DNA of 64,000 bases from NCBI GenBank assembly GCA_964036275.1, contig CAXIWQ010000108.1, positions 1 to 64,000 of the forward strand, written 5' to 3'. This DNA is from Litoditis marina. Lineage: Eukaryota; Nematoda; Chromadorea; Rhabditida; Rhabditidae. The notes under the pieces were generated by a model. The model ran no database searches and had not been told where the DNA came from. It saw nothing but the letters and a program-made list of their open reading frames with translations. Positions 14,781 to 23,397 of the stretch are shown piece after piece. Positions within the stretch are counted from its first letter, which is position 1; every line of letters starts with the position of its first letter. The translations under genes were made by a program, and so were the position numbers.

Positions 14781-14795
14781 TGTCGCAAAGCGACC

Positions 14796-14805
14796 CTTTA
14801 TAAAT
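14796..14805 (+). promoter_or_regulatory. TATA-like motif in 5' LTR
   Basis: CTTTATAAAT lies only 15 bases inside the LTR. If used as the TATA box it would leave a very short U3. Another AT-rich candidate, TTTTATAAAT, overlaps the poly(A) signal near 14997-15006, so the assignment is tentative. Confidence 0.35.
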
Positions 14806-15002
14806 TGTCCGTTGTTTACAGATTGCCGCGCCCCCACTGCAGAGAGCGACTCCGCCCACTCCCGCATGGCTCGAGGACGGCTCCGGCAGTCTTCTTTATG
14901 TTTTTATGTTTTTGTTATATTTGTTGTTGATTGATGATTGTGAAGAAAAGGGAGATCTCTCCCCACAATCCATTTTCCTCTTTCCTATGTTATAGTTTTA
15001 TA

Positions 15003-15008
15003 AATAAA
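15003..15008 (+). promoter_or_regulatory. Poly(A) signal AATAAA in 5' LTR
   Basis: Canonical hexamer inside GTTTTATAAATAAACTTC. The functional copy for the full-length RNA would be the equivalent one in the 3' LTR. Confidence 0.5.
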
Positions 15009-15230
15009 CTTCATGCAAAACCCTTTCTTCTGTTATAATTTAAATTGGTCTTCACCAAAGTCGTGTTTAATATTATTTCTCTAACTGGTTCTGATTCAGT
15101 ATCTTTAGTGCGCAGACAGGCGTAAGCCGCACTGGTTATCTCTAGAATCTTTCATTACTTCTCTCTAAAACTTGACCGCGTGGCAGTTACATAAATTGAG
15201 TAATAGGCGTATACCACTGACGCTGAAACA

Positions 15231-15244
15231 TGGTGCATCGGCCG
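15231..15244 (+). promoter_or_regulatory. Primer-binding site, tRNA-Gly(GCC)
   Basis: TGGTGCATCGGCCG starts at the first base after the 5' LTR. It is complementary to the 3' end of metazoan tRNA-Gly(GCC), whose acceptor end reads ...CGGCCGATGCACCA as I recall it. The match runs 14 bases and then stops. A tRNA-Gly primer is known for several BEL/Pao elements. This is where minus-strand DNA synthesis would begin. Confidence 0.85.
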
Positions 15245-15496
15245 AATTACGTAATCGGTCCGAAACTATTTTATTCTTTTATTGTTTCGATTCAGTTTAA
15301 GTTAGACTCGTGAAACAGACTTCAGTAAACCACATTCAGTAATTCAGTGAGCTAGTGGACGTGCTAGTTAAGAGCGTAGAAACTAGTTGTTGGCTAAGTA
15401 AAAACCCTGATTTCAGTTTGGAGATTTCAAGTCGCTTCTACTGATCTCATTGACGAATACCCAAAACGCCAGGGTAGGACACCTGGGTAAAAACGC

Positions 15497-15508
15497 GCTA
15501 CGCGTAGC
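15497..15508. promoter_or_regulatory. Perfect 12-bp palindrome in leader
   Basis: GCTACGCGTAGC equals its own reverse complement and lies about 250 bases after the primer site. In retroviruses, palindromic loops in this region act in RNA dimerisation; such a role here is inference only. Confidence 0.3.
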
Positions 15509-16285
15509 AATTTAACCTTTTTCTAGTCTAAGATGAAGTCAGAATTCAGCTTTTTCTGTGGTAAGAAAATTTATGATTTTGTACTTCGCGATCTGATCAA
15601 TCGTTCGATTAGGATAGTCTTAGGGTCGGCCCAGCAACGGGAGTCCAGCCATCGATCGAACGATGCGGTTGCAACGCATAAACGGGAATTTTCGAAATGG
15701 ACATGCGTGCACACTAGAAAATTATGCGTAACAGAGTGTGGTAATCAGGCAGCCACACGAATAAATAAACATGTCTGAGCCGGGAAACATCAGTAGATAA
15801 CTTTCCATCTGTTGATACCAAGTCTCGTTGGTTTCCGGAACGCTTAAGCCAGCTATTCACTGTTATGAACTATGTAAAAGTAACGTTATATCAATGCAAT
15901 CAGAAGATTCAGAATCAGAGACTCAGTAAGAGACCAGAAGGAACGTAATTTGCAACAAAGTTTGTTCTTTCCTTACAAAATTAAGTTAAATATAGTATAT
16001 TCTAACATTGTTTTGTTTCTCACTCACTTTTCTTCTTCTCACTATTGTATCTGTACTCACTTTTCCTATATTCTCTGTTAACATCGGAATTAATATTGGT
16101 TCCATATTCAGTTTCTCCTTTTCTACTAAGACATTGTGCAATATATTTACATTCCGAACAATAAGAATCATTTTTTATCAGTTTGTATTAATCTTCACAT
16201 TCGTTAAATTCGTTTTGATTCAGAAAATACCGCTCTCAGTGATTTCAGTCGGCAAGCCGCGACGCGACCGCGACGCGCCAGGTGC

Positions 16286-16309
16286 GTCAGCGCGCGCCGC
16301 GCGCCTGAC
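16286..16309 (+). other. GC-rich hairpin in leader
   Basis: GTCAG at 16286-16290 pairs with CTGAC at 16305-16309, and the CG-alternating interior can pair further with one bulged C. It lies in an unusually CpG-rich patch (about 16257-16310) within an otherwise AT-rich leader, shortly before the donor-like site. Confidence 0.35.
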
Positions 16310-16378
16310 TGAGTATCCAACGTGGCGCAACAGACGATTCATTCGGAAAATTTTGGGATTCTTGATCGATTTCAGATT

Positions 16379-16387
16379 CAGGTAAGA
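16379..16387 (+). promoter_or_regulatory. Candidate splice donor in leader
   Basis: CAG|GTAAGA is a near-perfect 5' splice site, with the intron starting at 16382. A possible local acceptor, TGATTTCAAG, ends at 16478 and would remove about 97 bases before the gag-pol ATG. The acceptor-like site at 23387-23388 would instead give a subgenomic RNA for the downstream protein. Neither event can be proved from the sequence. Confidence 0.45.
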
Positions 16388-16506
16388 TAAATACAAGATT
16401 TCAAGTGAAATATTTGAAAATATAAGTTGTTGTATCGAGAATCAGATTGTCTTCCGTTCATTTTCCTGTGATTTCAAGAAATTTTGTTTGCCGGTAGTAG
16501 TGGGCC

Positions 16507-19500
16507 ATGGCTCCTACTAGCGTTCCTGGCAGCAAACAGTGTCTCACCAAAAAGGGAAACGAGATCAGGGCCAACCTAGCAAATATCCAAACAGTCCTGA
16601 ATCCCGATTTCCTCTTGAATAACTCTGTTGAACAACAGGAAGAGGAATGTGAAGATAATTTGTGTGCTATCCAATTACAGAAGGATGCACTACTGGAAAT
16701 TCTCAAATTTTCTCATGAGGTCTGCGAACAAATTGTAGATAATACTGAAAAGACAACTGCTATCAACGAAATTGACTCGCATTGGGATAAAATGATGGGG
16801 GATGACTTGATCATGGATATTGATAATGAAGTCATTAGAATCTCACAGTATTTGAAGAAAAGGTTGAGACAGAAAGCAGCTGTGGCTCAAACTGCAGTAG
16901 CTCAATCTCTTCCACCTTTATCATCAGCTCTAACTGTGGTTTCCCCTTTTCCACCCATCTCATCGTCCAACCAAACGTGTTCAAGTTATTTTCCAGCAAG
17001 TGTCCAATCCACGGTTCATTCGAGTCAGCAGATATCTGCCGCGCCAACCATTTTGCCTACACAAAACTACGCGCAAAATTTGAATCAGCAGATATCAGCC
17101 ACTACGATGTCAACCACACAACCAAATTGGCTACAAAGTTCGAGTCAGCAGATTTCAGGAAACCCCCTTTCGCAATCACAATCAGTTTGGGCACAACAAC
17201 CAACGACCACTCAGAGGTCGAGTCACCCTTTTGGTTCATCGCAAGGGCCGGTACCCTCATTTGTTCCGACAATCAGTAGCCAATACGTACCGAATATTCC
17301 TAATCCATTCCAGGTCTCGGCACAAGCAGCTACTCTACAAGTCCCGAAAGTCACGATTCCAGAATTCTCCGGAGACAGGTCAGCATTTCAGCAGTTCTGG
17401 TCCATGTTTGAAGCTACGGTTCACAACAACCACTCCCTTTCCGATTTAGACAAGCTCATTGTTTTAAAGTCACTTTTAAAGGGAGAAGCATCAGTAGTAA
17501 TTCAGGCAATACCGCTTCAAGGAAGTATGTATAGCAAGGCCATTGACCTAGTCTCAAACCGCTACAGAAACGCACTAGCGACGCGTTCTTCCGTGAGCCA
17601 GAAAATTGAAAGTATGCCAGTTGCAGTGCACAATCACAAAAGTCTGCGATACACGTTCGATCACATGATTAGCTACTTCACGATTCTCGAAACGTTTGAT
17701 CCATCAGTGTCAACTGGGTACTATATGGTATCCACGTTGAAAAACAAGTTTCCTAAGAAGGTGCGAGATAGGTTAACGATATCAGAACTGAATTCACTCA
17801 CTCCGTGGACACTGAAAGATATATCAGCAGCCCTGGAAACCATCATTCAGGAAGAAGAGGCAGTCAGTTATTCTAATTTCAGCGAGAACTCAATAGCGAC
17901 AACGCTTCATGCCCACGAAGAAAGAAGATCGAGAGAGACGAGGCCTACCAGCACGTTTTCGTGCATTTTCTGCAAGGACACAAAACACTCAAGCCATGAG
18001 TGCAAACAGGTAGCTTCAATTGATCAGAGAAGACAGTTTCTAATTGACTCGGAGAGGTGTTTTATATGTTTCAGTAATTCCCATGTATGCAAATCATGCG
18101 AAAAACGTTGCAAATACTGTAAAACAGGTCGACATCACATGTCGATGTGTCCACTATACTTTGCAAACAGAAACATAAATAGCAACTCGCCTCAGTCTCA
18201 CAGAAGCAGGGAACAAGAGAGAGGTAGATCACCGTACAACAACGTACCGAGGTATAGGTCAAACTCTCGAACAAGTCAGTCGAGAGGTAATAGCACAAGC
18301 CGGAACGTATACAGGTCTTCTTCTCGAGAAGCTAGATATCAGAGTAGATCCCCTAGCAGTCATGTTCGTTTCAGCGATAATCAAGTGAAAAACAACATTG
18401 CTATGGTTGATATCGATATTCCTTTCAGCGACGTCATTCCGGCCCCAGAAGAAACGCAGCCGAATTCAGTATCTCAGTCTGCATCAAGTTCAGGAGACAA
18501 CGACTCAGCAGTACATATCAATCTGGCGAATAAAGGGAACAGACAGGTCAGTTTCATGACTGCATTTGGATCGGTCTTTAATAACAACACCAAGACCGCT
18601 CAGCCGGTAACCATACTGCTAGACTCAGGATCTCATAAGTCATTCATAACTGAAGATCTAGCCAACGAATTAGGATTGAGAACTATGTGCGAAGAACCCT
18701 TGACTATTATAGCTTTTGGAGGTCAAAAGACCAGATCCCTCTCAAAAGTTGTGTCAGTATCGTTGTTTGGTTTGGAGAGAGAACCCTTGAAGTTACAGAT
18801 CAACACTCAGCCAAAAATCACGGATGGCTACAACTCTCCGACGATTTCAGCAGAAGACAAGGGATTCCTCGACAAACTACAGATTCCGGCATCAGTCTCG
18901 AAGTCAGCATATGGATCTCAGGTATGCCCGTCGATTTTGATAGGTATTGACCATTTCTGGAAAATTATTGACTCCAATGGCAAACATCACGAGTTACCCT
19001 CTGGATTACAAGCCACACCCAGTCTTTTTGGTTATTTACTGTCTGGAAGTAGCCACAATTGCAACAGCTCAGCCTATCATAATCATGTTTACCACGTAAA
19101 TCAAGCTGAAACTATGCAAGAAACGACTAATTTCTGGAACCTGGAACTAGTAGGGATCTACGATGACCCATCCGCAGAAAACGACCGAAAAGAGCGGGAA
19201 CGTATCATCAACGAGTTTAATAATTCAGTAGAAACCAGAAATGGACAGATTCAGGTGCAATTCCCTTGGAATGGAAAACAATCTGAGCTTGCAGATAATT
19301 ACAGCATTGCTTTCAGACGACTTCAATCTCAATGTGCCCACAGAGACGAGAAACCGGAGGTATGGAAGGCGTACCAGCAGACCTTCGTGACTCAGGAAGA
19401 AACAGGAATCATCGAAAAGGTCAGTGAATCAGTTTGTTCGAAATCAGTGAATTCAGTCCCTCACTTCTATATTCCACATCAGGTTGTTCAGAAACCCGAC

Positions 19501-22500
19501 AGCGCAACTACAAAAATTCGCGTAGTGTACGACGCCTCTTCCCACAAAAGGGGAGAATTGTCTCTGAACGACTGTCTGGACCAGGGGCCCACTATCATGC
19601 CCAGTTTGTGCGGAATACTGATTAGATCCAGGATTTACAAACACCTTTTGATCGGGGACGTGGAGAAAGCTTTCCACACTATCCATTTGAAAGAGTCACA
19701 GAGAGACGCTACACGGTTCCTGTGGCTCAAAGACCCATCACTGCCATTTTCGCCTGAGAATATCCAGATATATCGCTTCACTAGAGTCCCGTTTGGCATA
19801 AATGCCTCCCCGTTCTTGCTCGCAATGTCAATCATGTACGGGCTTTCGAAAATTGCGCAGAACCCACTTTCAGAAGAATTGAAAAGAAATTTATATGTGG
19901 ACAACATCATTATTGGAGCTGATTCAGTAGATTCAGGGATTCAAAAGCAAACCGAATCCAAGCAAATCTTTGCTGAAATGAGCATGAATCTGCGTGAATT
20001 CATCTCCAGTAATGATGAGGTGAACAAGTCTATTCCTGAAAAGGATAGAGCGAAGTCAGAAAAGGTGAAACTTTTGGGAATGATGTGGGATAGTTCAAAA
20101 GACTCATTATCCTTTCGCGATCCTGGCCCACCACCAGATATCCCAACAAAACGTTCCATTTTGAGTTACCTCGCATCAATATTCGACCCACTAGGACTAT
20201 TGACACCCATCACCATCCGTACAAAATTGCTAATTCAGAGTTTGTGGGGTAAAGCGTATTCTTGGGACCAGCCACTCGCAGATAGCCAGAAAAAAGAATG
20301 GGAAATGGTGAAATCTGATTTGAACCTCAACAATTTCGATATCAAGAGGCGCATCACACATGATTCCAGCTCGAAATTTGAACTAGTCGTCTTTGCAGAT
20401 GCATCGAAAGATGCATACGCAGCCTGCGCATACCTTTTGTCCAGATCTCAGAACTCTGCCTCCTGCCAGCTATTAATGGCTAAGTCTCGAATAGCGCCTA
20501 GTAAGTCGCTACCTATCCCCAGATTGGAGCTAATGGCCTCTTTCATTGGTATCAAACTGGCGAATTTCGTAACGCAAGAATTAGACGTTGATATCAGCAG
20601 AATACACATGTTCTCAGACTCCCGGGTGGTACTACATTGGATACACTCCAAGAGAAAACTGAAAACATTTGTGGACAACAAGGTTACATATATCAGGAAG
20701 ATGATGAATAAATTCGAATCTCAATCATGTCCATTTCAGTTCCATTATGTGAATACCGCCCACAACCCTGCCGATATCGCATCAAGAGGAGGAAATGTGA
20801 ACGACCTCGAGGGACATATTTGGTGGACTGGCCCAACTTGGATTACAGAACCTATAAGTAAGTGGCCAAACAGAGATTATGATTTCATATTGCCTGACGA
20901 TTCCAGTCTTATTGAATCAATACTCGAGGAAAGCATCACTCTGAACACATCTGTCGAACTCAACAATGTTGAATGTCAAATATGCATTCCTATTCCATCA
21001 GAGCTCAACAGAGCAATGAGTACGACAGATGTGGATGGAATGAATGTACCTAATTCAACGGGAAAGCTGTCAGCTGGCACTAAGTTAGTCTCGCACATTG
21101 AAAGCACATCAACCGAAAGGTTGACAGATGAACCAGTACCAGTTGTCAGCAATAGGGTGAATGTTTACCAATCGATATCAGCAGAGACTGTCAGCAATAA
21201 CGCGCAAGCTGGCAATAACTCATGTCACTCGTTGCGTATAGATACAGATTTGAGCACACTCGCACCAGCGGTCAGCAAGTTCAAATCTATCCTACCCTAC
21301 AATGCAATAGGCGACTATGGAAAGTTGCGAATTGTGACGGCAGCTGTCATCAAGTTCCTGAAACTCCGGGTATTCAATAGACTCAAGTCAGATAGAACCA
21401 GGTCATTATTCACCCAGAAACTTCCAATCGTCGTCAGCTCACGGTATTGCAATCAACCATGGGCACTCGATCTGAAAACAGCAGAACTCACGTTAATTCA
21501 ACATCATTTCAGAGAATCAGATAATGAGATCAGAGGGATTCCAAGCCATCTTCAGCCCTATAAGGACGATTTCGGTATCATCCGATGCAAGGGCAGACTG
21601 GACAAGGCTGATATAGCAGATTCAGGTAAGAGACCAATTCTATTATTTGGAGAACATCCATTGTGTAAACTAATTATCCATCACACACACTCTCGCCTAC
21701 TTCATGCAGGACCTGAACATACGTTATCTGATATCAGAAAGAAGTACTGGATACACAAGGGAAGATCAGTAGTGAAACACGTTATCAACTGTTGTATCCC
21801 TTGCAAGAAATTGAACGCACTACCTTACAGGTACCCCGATATGACAACACTACCTGCAAAACGAGTACAGAGATCCAGGCCGTTCGAGAATTCAGGACTG
21901 GATTATCTAGGTCCATTCACGGTGAAGTCAGACAACGGAGTCAGCAAGGTATGGATACTATTAGTTACTTGTATGTGCATTCGTGCAATTCATTTGGAAC
22001 TAGTAATGAACAATACCACAGTTGAATTTGTTGCCGCATTGAAAAGATTCATAGCTAGGCGAGGTCTACCCTCAACTATGACATCAGACAATGCTGCCAC
22101 GTTCAAGCTAGGGTCAGAGGTTATCAATAACGAACTAGCTAATTCGGCAGACAACGAGGGGCTTCAGATATCAGTTAGGAATATGGAAATCAGCTGGGAC
22201 TTCATCACACCATTGTCCCCATGGAAAGGAGGAGTGTATGAACGGATGGTGGGAAGTGTAAAATCATGTTTAAAAAAGACCATCAGAAACCAGACACTTC
22301 CCTTCCGTCAGTTTGAGACACTCCTCGTGGAGATCGAGGCAATAGTGAACTCTAGACCGTTGACATATTTGTCAACGACGTTTGATGATGATACAGTTGT
22401 TCGACCCATTGACTTCATCATGCCAAATGCAGTAGTCTCACCACCAATCCTTTATGAAAATAGGGTAGATGATGATTACAGGGAGACCCCAGTACTTGAG

Positions 22501-23001
22501 CACAGGCAGCAAGCCATCCTACTGCTAGAAGAGACACAGAAGTATTTGAATTCATTTTGGACCAAATGGTCCGAAGTGTACCTCACAAATCTGAGAGAGA
22601 GCCACAAAACTCGAATGGATAGAAATCGTAGCTGCGCTAGTGATACCCCTAAGGAGAATGAGGTAGTATTATTGAAAGACGCGATGCTTCCTCGAAGCAG
22701 ATGGCAACTCGCCATCATTAGATCAATTCAGGCAAGCGGGGATGGGAATGTACGTAGTGTAAAAGTACGTACTAGCACGGGAAGAATTCTAGAGCGATCG
22801 GTGAATCAGATTTATCCATTGGAGTTACAGGCAGCCGAGGAGACAAACGGAATGGGAAAACAGAATTCAAGTGACGCGAAGAAGCCAGATTCAAACCCAA
22901 CGAATGAAGAAGAGAACAGAGAGAGACCACGCAGGGAAAGGAGAAAACCAGTACGGTATGGACTCAGTGAAGACGGAGACGAGAATCTCAGCCTTCATTG
23001 A
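16507..23001 (+). CDS. Gag-Pol polyprotein, BEL/Pao type
   Basis: A single 2164-residue frame with no frameshift, as usual for this group. The ATG has good context (GGGCCATGG). Seen in order: helical N-terminus; Q/S-rich stretch about 100-275 with three QQIS repeats; DUF1759-like Gag domain about 279-455; zinc cluster 486-548; SR/RS-rich stretch about 560-630; aspartic protease with DSG at 706-708; reverse transcriptase with D1051 (GDVEKAF) and YVDN at 1130-1133; Peptidase_A17-like linker; RNase H with D1298, E1341, D1371, D1423; a polar spacer about 1475-1590; integrase zinc motif H1725, H1733, C1763, C1766; integrase core D1799, D1861, E1912; C-terminal DUF5641-like region with KPVRYG near the end. 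Known role: virion-like core, cDNA synthesis, integration. Oddity: the second metal-site Asp of YVDD is Asn. All other catalytic residues I checked are present. Confidence 0.97.
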   Translation: MAPTSVPGSKQCLTKKGNEIRANLANIQTVLNPDFLLNNSVEQQEEECEDNLCAIQLQKDALLEILKFSHEVCEQIVDNTEKTTAINEIDSHWDKMMGDDLIMDIDNEVIRISQYLKKRLRQKAAVAQTAVAQSLPPLSSALTVVSPFPPISSSNQTCSSYFPASVQSTVHSSQQISAAPTILPTQNYAQNLNQQISATTMSTTQPNWLQSSSQQISGNPLSQSQSVWAQQPTTTQRSSHPFGSSQGPVPSFVPTISSQYVPNIPNPFQVSAQAATLQVPKVTIPEFSGDRSAFQQFWSMFEATVHNNHSLSDLDKLIVLKSLLKGEASVVIQAIPLQGSMYSKAIDLVSNRYRNALATRSSVSQKIESMPVAVHNHKSLRYTFDHMISYFTILETFDPSVSTGYYMVSTLKNKFPKKVRDRLTISELNSLTPWTLKDISAALETIIQEEEAVSYSNFSENSIATTLHAHEERRSRETRPTSTFSCIFCKDTKHSSHECKQVASIDQRRQFLIDSERCFICFSNSHVCKSCEKRCKYCKTGRHHMSMCPLYFANRNINSNSPQSHRSREQERGRSPYNNVPRYRSNSRTSQSRGNSTSRNVYRSSSREARYQSRSPSSHVRFSDNQVKNNIAMVDIDIPFSDVIPAPEETQPNSVSQSASSSGDNDSAVHINLANKGNRQVSFMTAFGSVFNNNTKTAQPVTILLDSGSHKSFITEDLANELGLRTMCEEPLTIIAFGGQKTRSLSKVVSVSLFGLEREPLKLQINTQPKITDGYNSPTISAEDKGFLDKLQIPASVSKSAYGSQVCPSILIGIDHFWKIIDSNGKHHELPSGLQATPSLFGYLLSGSSHNCNSSAYHNHVYHVNQAETMQETTNFWNLELVGIYDDPSAENDRKERERIINEFNNSVETRNGQIQVQFPWNGKQSELADNYSIAFRRLQSQCAHRDEKPEVWKAYQQTFVTQEETGIIEKVSESVCSKSVNSVPHFYIPHQVVQKPDSATTKIRVVYDASSHKRGELSLNDCLDQGPTIMPSLCGILIRSRIYKHLLIGDVEKAFHTIHLKESQRDATRFLWLKDPSLPFSPENIQIYRFTRVPFGINASPFLLAMSIMYGLSKIAQNPLSEELKRNLYVDNIIIGADSVDSGIQKQTESKQIFAEMSMNLREFISSNDEVNKSIPEKDRAKSEKVKLLGMMWDSSKDSLSFRDPGPPPDIPTKRSILSYLASIFDPLGLLTPITIRTKLLIQSLWGKAYSWDQPLADSQKKEWEMVKSDLNLNNFDIKRRITHDSSSKFELVVFADASKDAYAACAYLLSRSQNSASCQLLMAKSRIAPSKSLPIPRLELMASFIGIKLANFVTQELDVDISRIHMFSDSRVVLHWIHSKRKLKTFVDNKVTYIRKMMNKFESQSCPFQFHYVNTAHNPADIASRGGNVNDLEGHIWWTGPTWITEPISKWPNRDYDFILPDDSSLIESILEESITLNTSVELNNVECQICIPIPSELNRAMSTTDVDGMNVPNSTGKLSAGTKLVSHIESTSTERLTDEPVPVVSNRVNVYQSISAETVSNNAQAGNNSCHSLRIDTDLSTLAPAVSKFKSILPYNAIGDYGKLRIVTAAVIKFLKLRVFNRLKSDRTRSLFTQKLPIVVSSRYCNQPWALDLKTAELTLIQHHFRESDNEIRGIPSHLQPYKDDFGIIRCKGRLDKADIADSGKRPILLFGEHPLCKLIIHHTHSRLLHAGPEHTLSDIRKKYWIHKGRSVVKHVINCCIPCKKLNALPYRYPDMTTLPAKRVQRSRPFENSGLDYLGPFTVKSDNGVSKVWILLVTCMCIRAIHLELVMNNTTVEFVAALKRFIARRGLPSTMTSDNAATFKLGSEVINNELANSADNEGLQISVRNMEISWDFITPLSPWKGGVYERMVGSVKSCLKKTIRNQTLPFRQFETLLVEIEAIVNSRPLTYLSTTFDDDTVVRPIDFIMPNAVVSPPILYENRVDDDYRETPVLEHRQQAILLLEETQKYLNSFWTKWSEVYLTNLRESHKTRMDRNRSCASDTPKENEVVLLKDAMLPRSRWQLAIIRSIQASGDGNVRSVKVRTSTGRILERSVNQIYPLELQAAEETNGMGKQNSSDAKKPDSNPTNEEENRERPRRERRKPVRYGLSEDGDENLSLH

Positions 23002-23397
23002 GTCAGTTATGACATTTCATTAATACGATCTATCCAGTGCAGTAAAGTAAATTCGTTCACTCATTTATATTAAACTTGTTTTATCTCCGCACTACACTCT
23101 TTTCCTCATGTAAAATTTTATGATTCATAACTTTTAATACTCAATTATCTTCCTTTCTCTCATCGCTGTTTTCAAACTCAATTGTCTTCATTCATCTCAT
23201 TTATTTTCCTTTTCCTTTCACTCCAAATTGCTCCCCACATCTCAATCCCGTCATCCTTTGTTCAAGATTCCCATGTTTTCTGGTGATTGTTTACTCGAAC
23301 ATATATTCTCTAAGGTCCGACCTTGCTCATCATGTGTTAGACCTTCAAAATATTACCGTATATCCGTCATGCGAGAAATGAATTACAGGTTTCGAAC
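23002..23397 (+). other. Spacer between gag-pol and second frame
   Basis: 396 bases with stops in the gag-pol frame (for example TAA shortly after 23060), so the two proteins are not a simple readthrough product even though they share the same frame. The middle part, about 23090-23235, is strongly pyrimidine-rich. It ends with AATTACAG|GTTTCGAACATG, an acceptor-like AG at 23387-23388, nine bases before the next ATG. I see no promoter motif or gene. Confidence 0.6.

Larger units (their letters stand above)
14781..15230 (+). repeat. 5' LTR (450 bp)
   Basis: Begins TGTCGC and ends GAAACA, the usual TG...CA ends. The same 450 bases recur at 24917-25366 without a difference that I can find by eye. 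The first bases hold a small inverted repeat, GTCGC-AAA-GCGAC (14782-14794), followed at once by TTTATAAAT. An AATAAA lies at 15003-15008. U3, R and U5 limits cannot be fixed from sequence alone. Confidence 0.97.
15245..16506 (+). other. 5' leader of the retrotransposon
   Basis: About 1.26 kb between primer site and the gag-pol ATG. It is probably untranslated and may carry packaging and splicing signals. Two short open frames occur (15533-15778, 81 codons; 16008-16385, 125 codons, hydrophobic and AT-rich in its first two thirds), neither with a domain I recognise. The second ends inside a consensus splice donor, so I treat it as chance. The leader has a 12-bp palindrome (15497-15508), a GC-rich hairpin (16286-16309), and many TCAG tetramers, for example in 15285-15430. 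Confidence 0.7.

Noticed and set aside
15533..16385. Two short frames in the retrotransposon leader as genes
   Set aside because: No domain recognised. The second is hydrophobic mainly because of AT-rich sequence and stops inside a splice-donor consensus.
16507..23001. Gag and Pol as separate genes joined by frameshift
   Set aside because: One continuous frame covers Gag through integrase, as is usual in BEL/Pao.
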